NCBI RefSeq assembly: GCF_020179425.1 | Contig: NZ_JAILYM010000003.1 | Coordinates: 124,001 to 188,000 of the forward strand | DNA length: 64,000 nt | DNA from: Novosphingobium percolationis | GTDB taxonomy: Bacteria; Pseudomonadota; Alphaproteobacteria; Sphingomonadales; Sphingomonadaceae | Reading direction: 5' to 3' | Part shown: in pieces, positions 16,206-24,319 of the stretch | Position numbering within the stretch: position 1 is the first letter of the stretch | Layout of the letters: each line of letters opens with the position of its first letter | Translations under genes and position numbers: made by a program | The notes under the pieces: model-generated | Told to the model about the DNA's origin: nothing | The model's input: only the letters and a program-made list of their open reading frames with translations | Database searches by the model: none

Positions 16206-18587
16206 ATGAAACTGCACACCAGGTTCGCCTGCCTTTGCGGCCTTTCGGCCATCGCCATGGCGGCGCCCGCCTATGCGGCCGAAGCTGCGGCCGAAGACAC
16301 CGGCGGCATTGCCGAAATCGTCGTCACCGCGCAGAAAAAGGCCGAAAACCTTCAGGACGTTCCGATTTCCGTTGCCGCGATCGGCTCGGAAACGCTGGAA
16401 TCGACCCACGCGGTAAACCTTCAGGGCCTGCAGGGCGCAGTTCCCAACGTGGAAATCGGCACCTTCTCGAACACGCCGAACACCGCCGTGTTCACCATTC
16501 GCGGCATCGGCGTGATCGAGCCCGATCCTTACGCAGGCAACACCGTCGGCATCGTCGTCGACCAGGTGCCGCAGTACTTCTCGATGGGCGCGCTGCTGGA
16601 CCTGTTTGACGTGGAGCGCATCGAAGTGCTGCGCGGCCCGCAGGGCACGCTGTTCGGCGCGAACACCACCGGCGGCGTCGTCAACGTGGTCAACCGTCGT
16701 CCCGATCTCGACAAGACCGGCGGCACCATCGGCGTCAGCTACGGCAACTACAACCACGCCACGATCAACGGCGTGGTCAACACGCCGCTCGGCGAAGGCC
16801 TCGCGCTGCGCCTCGGCATCAACCACGACAAGCGCGATGGCTATGTCACCAATGTCGTCAACGGCAAGGACATGGGCAAGCGCAACGTCACCATCTTCCG
16901 CGGCGCGCTGCGCTATTCGGCGGGTGATTTCGACGCCACGCTGACCGGCGAATACGACCGCGCGCGCAACGGCTCGCCGATCGTCGTCGCGGGCGACCTT
17001 CCGGGCGAAGCCGAATTCGTGCCCGAAGGCTTCCTTGGCATGTACAGTTCGCCCTGCCTTCCGGCGGGCAGCGTCTGCAAGGCGCCCGATCACTACTACT
17101 CGGCGCAAGATGGCGGCATCAACGGCGACCTGCCCGACCAGTCGGACATGGACACCTATCGCACCAGCCTTGAAATGAAGCTGGCGAACACCGCGATCGG
17201 CGACCTCGTCTCGGTCACCGGCTACAAGCACTTCAAGCTGTTCGAATACACCGACCAGGACGGCACCCCGATTCCGCTGATCGACACCCGCCGCCAGACC
17301 AAGGGCTGGCAGTTCAGCCAGGAACTGCGCACTGACGTCAAGATCGGTGATATCGGCAACGTGACGCTGGGCGGCTTCTTCCTCAAGACGCACTATGATC
17401 ACTACCAGAACCTGCGCATCAACTTCGCAGGCGGCGCGTTCTACAACCAGGAGGCGGGCACCTATGTCCTCGGCCTGCCCGGCCTGTTCCAGCAGAACCT
17501 GCAGAATCAGGACAACCACTCGATCTCGGCCTTCGCGCAGAGCTATTTCAACGTGAGCGATCGCCTGCGCCTTCAGGCCGGTATCCGTTACACGCATGAA
17601 AAGACCAGCATGCTGGCCTCGACCGAGACGCGTCTCGCCACGGCCACCATCGACTGGCTGACCGCGCTGGGTGAAGGTGCAGAAGATCCGGGCCAGCCGG
17701 GCTTTGCCAACCTCGATGGCACCAACACCCTGCCGTTCGGCGCCAGCCCGATGGTCGCGCCGCCCCGCGGCACCAAGAGCTGGAACAACGTCGGCTGGAA
17801 GCTGGGCTTCGACTACAAGGCCACCGACGATGTCATGCTCTATGGCTATTGGGCGCGCGGCTTCAAGTCCGGCGGCTTTACCGGCCGCATCGGCATCACG
17901 GACGACCTCGGACCGTACAATCCGGAAAAGGTCGATACGTTCGAAGCAGGTGTGAAGACCGAGTTGTTCGATCGTCACGTGCGCTTCAACCTGGCGGGCT
18001 TCTACACCAATTACCGCGGAATGCAGCTTGCCCAGATCTACTTCAAGGGCAGCGGCGCGGATCTGGTGCAGGGCAACACCATCCTCAACGCGGCGGGCTC
18101 GCACATCAAGGGCTTCGAAAGCGAACTGACGATCGTTCCGGCCAAGGGCGTGACGTTCACCGGCGCGCTGGCGTACCTCGATGCGAAGTACTCGAAGTTC
18201 AACTTCCTGCTGCCCAACAAGTCGACCCTCGACCTCAAGGGCGAACGTCTGCAGAATGCCCCGAAGTGGACGGCCAGCACCACGCTGGCCTACGACTTCC
18301 CGGTCGCCAGCAACGTCGATGGCCGGTTCAGCGCCACCTACAACTACACCGGCGAAAAGCTGCTGACCTCGATCATCGACACCCCGCGTGCCACGATCCG
18401 TCCGCAGCACATCGTCAACGCCAACTTCGACCTGAAGTTCGACGATCGCTACACCTTCAGCATCTGGGCGACCAACCTGCTCGACAGCCGGTACATCAAC
18501 TCGGTGTTCGACAGCCCCGGCACGCTGGGTCTGACCAACTATGCCCAGCCGCGCATGTTCGGCGGCTCGGTCAAGGCCGAGTTCTAA
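16206..18587 (+). CDS. TonB-dependent outer-membrane receptor
   Basis: Energy-coupled outer-membrane transporter of 793 residues. A signal peptide (1-24, ending in AYA) is followed by the region EIVVTAQKKAENLQDVPISV, typical of sphingomonad receptors, then a plug domain (RGPQGTLFGANTTGG at about 140-160) and a 22-strand barrel ending in a Phe (VKAEF). GGGAG precedes the ATG at 16206. It heads the unit with SnoaL-like, P450 and SDR genes, suggesting that it imports their substrate, probably a hydrophobic organic compound rather than iron. A strong terminator directly follows, so downstream genes may be expressed at a lower level or from read-through. Confidence 0.93.
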   Translation: MKLHTRFACLCGLSAIAMAAPAYAAEAAAEDTGGIAEIVVTAQKKAENLQDVPISVAAIGSETLESTHAVNLQGLQGAVPNVEIGTFSNTPNTAVFTIRGIGVIEPDPYAGNTVGIVVDQVPQYFSMGALLDLFDVERIEVLRGPQGTLFGANTTGGVVNVVNRRPDLDKTGGTIGVSYGNYNHATINGVVNTPLGEGLALRLGINHDKRDGYVTNVVNGKDMGKRNVTIFRGALRYSAGDFDATLTGEYDRARNGSPIVVAGDLPGEAEFVPEGFLGMYSSPCLPAGSVCKAPDHYYSAQDGGINGDLPDQSDMDTYRTSLEMKLANTAIGDLVSVTGYKHFKLFEYTDQDGTPIPLIDTRRQTKGWQFSQELRTDVKIGDIGNVTLGGFFLKTHYDHYQNLRINFAGGAFYNQEAGTYVLGLPGLFQQNLQNQDNHSISAFAQSYFNVSDRLRLQAGIRYTHEKTSMLASTETRLATATIDWLTALGEGAEDPGQPGFANLDGTNTLPFGASPMVAPPRGTKSWNNVGWKLGFDYKATDDVMLYGYWARGFKSGGFTGRIGITDDLGPYNPEKVDTFEAGVKTELFDRHVRFNLAGFYTNYRGMQLAQIYFKGSGADLVQGNTILNAAGSHIKGFESELTIVPAKGVTFTGALAYLDAKYSKFNFLLPNKSTLDLKGERLQNAPKWTASTTLAYDFPVASNVDGRFSATYNYTGEKLLTSIIDTPRATIRPQHIVNANFDLKFDDRYTFSIWATNLLDSRYINSVFDSPGTLGLTNYAQPRMFGGSVKAEF

Positions 18588-18602
18588 ACCTATCCTCCCT
18601 GA

Positions 18603-18636
18603 CCCCGGCCGTCACCGAACGGCCGGGGTACTTTTT
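18603..18636 (+). terminator. rho-independent terminator after the TonB receptor
   Basis: CCCCGGCCGT and ACGGCCGGGG form a perfect 10-base stem with a 6-base loop, followed by TACTTTTT. It lies 15 bases after the receptor stop and only 22 bases before the next gene ATG at 18650. It probably attenuates rather than fully stops transcription into the P450 genes. Confidence 0.8.
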
Positions 18637-18649
18637 CACGGGAGCCTTC

Positions 18650-19708
18650 ATGATCAGTCCCGAAGACTTTGTCGCCCGCCAGCAGATCCACAACGTGCTG
18701 AGCGTGCACAGTCGCGGCGTCGACCGCGCCGATGCCACCCTGCTCGGCAGCGCCTATCACGCGCACGCGACCGTCGATTACGGCTTCTTCAAGGGCGATG
18801 CGGCAACGCTCGTCGCCATCCTCGCCGATGCGCAGAAGAGCGCGCCGCCCACCACCCACCGCACCAGCAACTGCTGGATCAAGGTCGATGGCGACAAGGC
18901 GGTTTCCGAATCCTACGTCATCGCCCATGTCGAGGACGCCGAGACCCAGCGCATGGTGCTGGGCCGCTATCTCGATGCCCACGCCCGCATCGACGGGCAA
19001 TGGCGCATGACGCACCGCCATTACGTGATCGAGGGCAACACCAACCGCCCCAACACCGCTGCGCGCGGCGATGGCAGCGCCGATCTCGCCCACTACGTCG
19101 CGCAAGGCGGCAAGACCGCCGCCGATGCAGGTCGCGCGCTGCTTTCGCTCTACACTGCCGAAATTGCCGCCTGCGCAAAGGGAACACCGGCCATGACCAC
19201 CACTTCCGACACCGCACTTCACGATGCGCTTGCCCGCGCCGAGATCCACGACTTGTGCATGGCCTATGGGCGCGGGGTGGACCGTGCCGACGAAGCCCTG
19301 CTGCGTTCGATCTTCAGCGAGGACTCCGTCGTCATCAGCGGCGTCATCAACGGCAGCGGGGCGGAGTTTGCCGAAAAGATCTGCGCGTTCGTGCAGACCC
19401 AGCTCGACATGTGCTTCCATTCAGTCGCCAACGAATGGGTCGAAGTGAGCGGCGACAACGCCGTGGGCGAACATTACGCGCTCGCCCACATGGTGCTGGA
19501 CGGGCAAGACGTGATGACCGGCGGGCGCTATCTTGATCGCTACGTCAAGCGCGATGGCAAGTGGCTGATCCGCAACCGGACTTTCGTCACCGATTGGAAT
19601 ACCTCTCACAAATCCTCGTTGCAGCGCGACGGCTTCTATGAGGCATTGGACACGTGGGGCCGCTTCGGTCCGACCGACCCGGTCTATAAGCACTGGGCCA
19701 GTCTCTGA
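18650..19708 (+). CDS. double-domain SnoaL/NTF2-like protein
   Basis: Protein of 352 residues consisting of two SnoaL-like (NTF2-fold) domains in tandem. Domain 1 (about 1-165) has IHNVLSVHSRGVDRADATLL and domain 2 (about 185-352) has IHDLCMAYGRGVDRADEALL, the same motif at the same relative place, with matching GRYLD...R.DG.W...R segments. A Met at the domain junction (19192) could mark a former separate start. GGAG lies six bases before the ATG at 18650. Such proteins act as isomerases, cyclases, dehydratases or hydroxylases on small molecules. Here it sits between the TonB receptor and a P450, so a catabolic step is likely. Confidence 0.85.
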   Translation: MISPEDFVARQQIHNVLSVHSRGVDRADATLLGSAYHAHATVDYGFFKGDAATLVAILADAQKSAPPTTHRTSNCWIKVDGDKAVSESYVIAHVEDAETQRMVLGRYLDAHARIDGQWRMTHRHYVIEGNTNRPNTAARGDGSADLAHYVAQGGKTAADAGRALLSLYTAEIAACAKGTPAMTTTSDTALHDALARAEIHDLCMAYGRGVDRADEALLRSIFSEDSVVISGVINGSGAEFAEKICAFVQTQLDMCFHSVANEWVEVSGDNAVGEHYALAHMVLDGQDVMTGGRYLDRYVKRDGKWLIRNRTFVTDWNTSHKSSLQRDGFYEALDTWGRFGPTDPVYKHWASL

Positions 19709-19730
19709 ATAAGACAACCGGGAGAGAAAT

Positions 19731-20930
19731 ATGACGGGCAGCATCCCCGCAAACGTGCCGCACGACCGCATCGTCGACGTGGATGTCTACCTGCCGCCCG
19801 AGATCGAGAACCTCGGCTTCCACCGCGCCTGGGCGAAGGTCCAGGCCGGCCGCCCGGCAGTGGTGTGGAGCCCGCGCAACGAAGGCCACTGGATCGCCCT
19901 GTCGGGAGAGGCGATCCAGCAGATCCAGACCGACCCGGATCGCTTCTCCTCGCGCGTGATCGTGCTGCCCAAATCGGTGGGCGAACAGCACGGGCTGATC
20001 CCTACCACGATCGACCCACCCGAACACCGTCCCTATCGCGCGCTGCTCAACGCCCGGTTGAACCCGGCGACCGTGCGCGGGCTGGATCAGACGATCCGCG
20101 CGACCGCAGTTGACCTGATCGAAGGATTCATCGGCGAAGGGCACTGCAACTTCACGACGCAATACTCGGAAATCTTCCCGGTGCGCGTGTTCCTCGCCAT
20201 GGTCGATCTGCCCGAGGCCGATGCTCCCACCATCCGCCACTGGGCCGCGTGCATGACCCGCCCGGGCATGCCGATGACCTTCGAGGAGGCCAAGCAGGCG
20301 TTCTTCGACTACCTCGGCCCGGTGGTGGACGAACGCAGCGCTCACCCGGCAGATGACATGCTCAGCCAGATGATCACCGCTGACATGGACGGGCGCAGGC
20401 TCGACCGCGACGAGGCCGTGCGTTTGTGTACGCAAGTGCTGATCGCGGGCGTCGATACCGTGGTCAACATCCTCGGCTTCATCATGGCCGAACTGGCGGC
20501 CGACAAGGGTTTGCGCCAGCAGTTGATCGCCATGGGCGATGCGCTGACGCCCGCCGTCAACGAACTGTTCCGCCGCTTCGGCCTCGTCACCATCTCGCGC
20601 GAGGTGCGCCACGATACCGAGTTCCATGGCGTTTCGCTCAAGGCGGGCGACATGATCTGCACGCCCACACAGCTGCACGGGCTAGACCCGGCGCAGAACG
20701 ACGATCCGCTGGCGATCGACTTCACCCGCCGTCGCGCGCGCCATTCGGGCTTCGGCAGCGGGCCGCACATGTGCCCCGGGCAGGAACTGGCGCGCAAGGA
20801 AGTGGCGATCACGCTGCGCGAATGGCTCGCGCGCATTCCCGATTTCGCGCTGGGCGAGGATGCCGACCTGTCGCCCGTGCCGGGCATCGTCGGGGCGCTG
20901 CGCCGCGTCACCCTCTCTTGGGACAAGTGA
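19731..20930 (+). CDS. cytochrome P450 (CYP101-like)
   Basis: Soluble bacterial heme monooxygenase of 399 residues. The I-helix reads IAGVDTVVN (Asp-Thr at 242-243), close to the P450cam sequence GGLDTVVN; the K-helix ExxR is ELFRR at about 278-282; and the heme-ligand loop is FGSGPHMCPGQELARKE with Cys348, again like P450cam. This suggests a CYP101-type enzyme acting on a terpenoid-like molecule. GGGAGAG lies just before the ATG. No ferredoxin or ferredoxin reductase is nearby, so electrons must come from elsewhere. It is flanked by the SnoaL-like and SDR genes of the same unit. Confidence 0.93.
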   Translation: MTGSIPANVPHDRIVDVDVYLPPEIENLGFHRAWAKVQAGRPAVVWSPRNEGHWIALSGEAIQQIQTDPDRFSSRVIVLPKSVGEQHGLIPTTIDPPEHRPYRALLNARLNPATVRGLDQTIRATAVDLIEGFIGEGHCNFTTQYSEIFPVRVFLAMVDLPEADAPTIRHWAACMTRPGMPMTFEEAKQAFFDYLGPVVDERSAHPADDMLSQMITADMDGRRLDRDEAVRLCTQVLIAGVDTVVNILGFIMAELAADKGLRQQLIAMGDALTPAVNELFRRFGLVTISREVRHDTEFHGVSLKAGDMICTPTQLHGLDPAQNDDPLAIDFTRRRARHSGFGSGPHMCPGQELARKEVAITLREWLARIPDFALGEDADLSPVPGIVGALRRVTLSWDK

Positions 20931-20958
20931 TCCCCCAAACCAGCAAGGACGATTTTCG

Positions 20959-21699
20959 ATGGGCAAGATGGATGGCAAGGTCGCGCTGATCACCGGCGCG
21001 GCATCGGGCCTAGGTGCGGAAGACGCGCGCGTGCTCGCGCGCGAGGGCGCAAAGGTGGTCGTCACCGACCTTCAGGGTGACCTGGGCCGGGCGGTCGCCG
21101 CCGAAGTGGGCGGGCTGTTCCTTGAACACGACGTCAGCGACGAAGCGCGCTGGAACGAGGTCGTGGCAGAAACGCTCAAGGCCTATGGCCGGCTCGATAC
21201 GCTGGTAAACAACGCAGGCCTCGTGAAATTCGGCAATGTCGAGACGCTGTCCTACGCCGACTTCAAGCTGCAGGTCGACGTGATGCTCGGCGGCACGTTC
21301 CTCGGCTGCCACGCGGCGCTGCCGCACATGAGCAAGGACGGTTCGGGCTCGATCATCAACATGGCCTCGGTCGGCGGCATGAAGGGTATCAGCACGATCC
21401 CTGCCTATGCCGGCGCGAAGGCGGGCATCATCGGCATGACGCGCTCGATCGCGATCCATTGCCGCGAACAGGGCTACCGCATCCGCTGCAACTCGATCGC
21501 GCCGGGCGGCATCGTCACGCCGATGACCGCGCAGGCGCTGGCGCAACTCCCCAAGGACGCGGCGGGGCTCGATCAGATCCAGAACCACGGCATGGGCCAG
21601 CCGATCGATATCGCCAACATGGTGCTCTACCTCGCCTGCGAGGATGGCCGCCACATCACCGGCACCAACATCGTCATCGACAACGGTGAAATCGCCTGA
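20959..21699 (+). CDS. short-chain dehydrogenase/reductase
   Basis: Classical SDR of 246 residues, NAD(H)-type. TGAASGLG binds the cofactor, VTDLQ with Asp favours NAD, NNAG follows, and the catalytic residues are Ser in NMASVGG and Tyr-x3-Lys in YAGAKAG. The C-terminus ITGTNIVIDNG is typical of hydroxysteroid and terpene alcohol dehydrogenases. AAGGA precedes the ATG at 20959. As the last gene of the TonB/SnoaL/P450 unit it probably oxidises the alcohol made by the P450 to a ketone. The actual substrate is inferred only from this context. Confidence 0.9.
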   Translation: MGKMDGKVALITGAASGLGAEDARVLAREGAKVVVTDLQGDLGRAVAAEVGGLFLEHDVSDEARWNEVVAETLKAYGRLDTLVNNAGLVKFGNVETLSYADFKLQVDVMLGGTFLGCHAALPHMSKDGSGSIINMASVGGMKGISTIPAYAGAKAGIIGMTRSIAIHCREQGYRIRCNSIAPGGIVTPMTAQALAQLPKDAAGLDQIQNHGMGQPIDIANMVLYLACEDGRHITGTNIVIDNGEIA

Positions 21700-21750
21700 C
21701 GGCGCGTGGGTGAAACCGCCTGACGGAGAGCAGGGCAAGATCGCCTGATG
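21687..21750 (+). repeat. three copies of the SDR gene tail
   Basis: TGAAATCGCCTGACGG (21687-21702), containing the SDR stop, recurs as TGAAACCGCCTGACGG (21711-21726) and more loosely as AAGATCGCCTGATG (21737-21750). The spacing is 24 to 25 bases. It looks like a small tandem duplication of the gene end. Confidence 0.6.
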
Positions 21751-21754
21751 CCAC

Positions 21755-21780
21755 GACGGGGGTGCGCTGGCAGCCCCGTC
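21755..21780. terminator. hairpin between convergent genes
   Basis: GACGGGG and CCCCGTC form a 7-base stem around a 12-base loop, between the SDR and the convergent TPR-glycosyltransferase gene. No T-run follows on either strand, so this is a weak terminator call. Confidence 0.35.
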
Positions 21781-24094
21781 AGTCGATCACGATGTCGTCC
21801 GGTGGCGATCCTGCCAGCCGCCGGGCGTGGACCGCCGCATAGGCGCGTTCGAGCGCGGCGGTATGGCCTGCGGTGTCGAACAGCGCCGTCGTGTGGCGAT
21901 TTGCCGCCAGCTTCGCCCGCAACGCCGCCAGCCGCTCCCGGTCGCGTGCCAGTTCCAGGGCCAGCGCTTCGTACGCCACATCATCCGCCGCGATCGTCTC
22001 GGGCAGGCCCACAGCGTGGAGCAGGCTTGCCGCCACGCGCGCGGCAAAGGCGCGGCCGGGGCGCGTGACCAACGGCACGCCCGCCCACAGCGCATCGCTG
22101 GCGGTGGTGTGCGCGTTGTAGGCGAACGTATCGAGGAACAGGTCGGCTCGCGACAGCCGCGCGAGGTGGTCGGCCGGCGCCGCCCAGTCGGCAAAGACCA
22201 GCCGTTCGGGCGCAATCCCGCGCAGCCCCGCCTCGCGCCGCAGGTTCGTTTCGCCCAGGGGATTCGCGCGCAGCAGCCACAGCACGCTGCCGTCCACCTG
22301 CGCCAGCAGCCGCATCCAGATGTCGAACTCGCGCCGCCCGATCTTGTAGAGGTTGTTGAAGCAGCAGAACACGAAGCCGCCGTCGGGCAGTCCCAGCTCG
22401 GTGCGGGTGGGCGCGTGCGCGGCGATGGCGCGCTTGTCGTCGTTGGGCTGGTAGCAACCCGGCAGCACGATCAGCCGCTCGCCATAGTGCGCGCGCTCCT
22501 CGGCCGGAACGACGTGGGCGTCGGCGACGAGGTAGTCGAGGAACGCCGCGCCGCTCGCGCCCGGATAGCCGAGCCAGCTCAACTGCACCGGCGCCGCGCG
22601 CTGCGCGAAGATGCCGCCGCGCGCCTGATGGGTGTAGCCCTTCAGGTCGACCGCGATGTCGAGGCCATGGCCGCGCGCCAGTTCGGCGACTTCTGCATCG
22701 GCCATGCCCGCCACGTCGACCAGCCGGTCGACCTGGCCTGCCAGCGTCTCGCGCACCGCGCCGCCGGGGCTGGTGCCATAGCTATAGGCGGTGATCTCGA
22801 ACCGGCTGCGGTCGTGGGTGCGGAACGTGCCCGCCATAAGGTGCATCGTCGCATGGTCGTGGAAGTCGGCGGAGAAGTAGCCCACGCGGATGCGCCTGTC
22901 GGTGGACGGGGCGGGGGTGGGCAGGGGCGCCGTGCGCACATGCCACTTGCGCGCATAGAGCCTGGCGCGCGCCAGCTGGCGGGCGGGATCGTCGTCGATT
23001 GCCAGCAGTGAGCCGGGTGAGACCGGGGCGTTGTCCAGCCCCAGCCGGTCGGCATGGGCGGCAAATTCGTCGAGCGCGCGCCAGTCGCCGGTCTGCATCT
23101 GCAGGTTGATCTTCTGCGCGCGGTTGAAGTCGCTCTCGCCGTCGAGCGCGAGCGATGCCTCAAGCCCGGCAATCGCCGCTTCCAGTTCCTCTGCGTCCAT
23201 CAGCGCATAAGCACGGTTGGCGTGGAGCGTCGCCTGAAGCTCGGGTCGGCCTTCCGCCTGCGTCAGCGCCACTTCGTAGCAGGCCACGGCGCGACCGAGG
23301 TTGCCCTTGCGGTGCTGCACCATGCCCAGCGAATTGAGCGCGTCCAGCCGCCCGGAATCGAGCGCCAGCGCCTGCTCCAGCACGTCCTCGGCAGCGTCGA
23401 GGTCGCCGGCTTCCAACAGGAGCCCGCCCAGCTTTTCGGGTAGCGACGCATCCTGTGGTGAAAGCGCGGCGGCCCGGCGCAGCGCGGCTTCCGCCTCGGC
23501 GATCTGGCCCCGCATTTCAAGGCCGGTCGCCAGGTTCGACAGCGCCTCGACATAACCGGGTTCGAATGCCAGCGCCGCGCGCAGCGTGTCGACCGATTCA
23601 TCGGCCCGGCCCAGCGCCTGCAGGCTGATGGCGTGGTTGTTGCGGGCGCGCACGTTCTGCGGATCGGCTGCAACGACCCGTTCCAGCACCTCGGCCGCTT
23701 CCGCGAAGCGGTCCAGCGCATGCAGCGACAGGCCGGTCAGATGATCGGCTTCGAGCCGCAGCGACGATCCGGCAGGGGCGGCCGCCGCCGCCCGCGCCAG
23801 CGCGTCCAGCGCCGATTCATGCCGTTCCAGCTGTTGCAGGGCCGCGCCGTGGACGAGCTGCGCCTGCGCATCGTCCTGCTTCGCACGCGCGGCCAGGGCC
23901 AGGGCGGGTTCGGCTAGATCGAAGCGCCCGATCGCCGCATAGAGCGCGCCCAGCAAGTCCTGCGCCTCGGCATTGTCGGGCCAGGCTGCGCCATAGGCGT
24001 GCGCGCGGGCGAGAAAGGCGTCCAGCGGTCCGCGCTGGAACAGCGCGATCAGGGCATTGGCATCATCGGGAGAAGGGGCGATCGATTGGGGCAT
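21779..24094 (-). CDS. TPR protein with O-GlcNAc-transferase-like (GT41) domain
   Basis: Protein of 771 residues resembling bacterial O-linked GlcNAc transferase/SPINDLY relatives. Tetratricopeptide repeats fill about residues 40-330 (for example ALDSGRLDALNSLGMVQHRKGN). The catalytic part follows, with RVGYFSADFHDHA, LDIAVDLKGYTHQARGGIF, PVQLSWLGYPGASG and DLFLDTFAYNAHTTASDALW, all hallmarks of the family. It should transfer a sugar from a nucleotide sugar to Ser/Thr of protein targets in the cytosol; related proteins can modify flagellin, but no flagellar gene is nearby. The ATG at 24094 was chosen over a GTG at 24100; neither has a clear ribosome-binding site. Confidence 0.88.
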   Translation of the reverse strand: MPQSIAPSPDDANALIALFQRGPLDAFLARAHAYGAAWPDNAEAQDLLGALYAAIGRFDLAEPALALAARAKQDDAQAQLVHGAALQQLERHESALDALARAAAAAPAGSSLRLEADHLTGLSLHALDRFAEAAEVLERVVAADPQNVRARNNHAISLQALGRADESVDTLRAALAFEPGYVEALSNLATGLEMRGQIAEAEAALRRAAALSPQDASLPEKLGGLLLEAGDLDAAEDVLEQALALDSGRLDALNSLGMVQHRKGNLGRAVACYEVALTQAEGRPELQATLHANRAYALMDAEELEAAIAGLEASLALDGESDFNRAQKINLQMQTGDWRALDEFAAHADRLGLDNAPVSPGSLLAIDDDPARQLARARLYARKWHVRTAPLPTPAPSTDRRIRVGYFSADFHDHATMHLMAGTFRTHDRSRFEITAYSYGTSPGGAVRETLAGQVDRLVDVAGMADAEVAELARGHGLDIAVDLKGYTHQARGGIFAQRAAPVQLSWLGYPGASGAAFLDYLVADAHVVPAEERAHYGERLIVLPGCYQPNDDKRAIAAHAPTRTELGLPDGGFVFCCFNNLYKIGRREFDIWMRLLAQVDGSVLWLLRANPLGETNLRREAGLRGIAPERLVFADWAAPADHLARLSRADLFLDTFAYNAHTTASDALWAGVPLVTRPGRAFAARVAASLLHAVGLPETIAADDVAYEALALELARDRERLAALRAKLAANRHTTALFDTAGHTAALERAYAAVHARRLAGSPPDDIVID

Positions 24095-24120
24095 GGTCAC
24101 GCGGTCGGCCTGGGTTGAAC

Positions 24121-24148
24121 GGGCCGCAGGGCGCGCGACCTGCGGCCC
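24121..24148. terminator. strong GC hairpin before the TPR-glycosyltransferase gene
   Basis: GGGCCGCAGG and CCTGCGGCCC form a perfect 10-base stem around an 8-base loop. It lies 27 bases before the start of the TPR gene and 40 bases after the end of the small 43-codon gene. There is no T-run, so it may be a leader structure or factor-dependent stop rather than an intrinsic terminator. Confidence 0.4.
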
Positions 24149-24187
24149 GCCTATGGCAGTCGTGTTGCAGTGCTGTTGCGGGCGCGT

Positions 24188-24319
24188 TCACCGCAAAAGC
24201 GCGGACACCGCGTTGACGAACGAACTGGAGATCACCGCGGTGACGAACAGCGCCTCGATTGCGCCTTCCTCACGCCACGCGCGCAGACGGGCCTTGAGGC
24301 CCTGCGTCGGTTCAGGCAC
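24188..24319 (-). CDS. small 43-residue membrane-type protein
   Basis: The frame starts with GTG at 24319, overlapping the end of the MarR-like gene by eight bases (GTGCCTGA), and codes 43 residues. The N-terminal half is amphipathic and charged (LKARLRAWREEGAIEALF), and the second half is hydrophobic (VTAVISSSFVNAVSALL). About four fifths of codons end in G or C, as in neighbouring genes, which supports real coding. The overlap suggests translational coupling to the regulator. No family is recognised. Confidence 0.5.
   Translation of the reverse strand: MPEPTQGLKARLRAWREEGAIEALFVTAVISSSFVNAVSALLR

Noticed and set aside
16146-18410. 754-codon open frame opposite the TonB receptor
   Set aside because: Antisense shadow of a well-supported receptor gene; no start signal and no recognisable domain.
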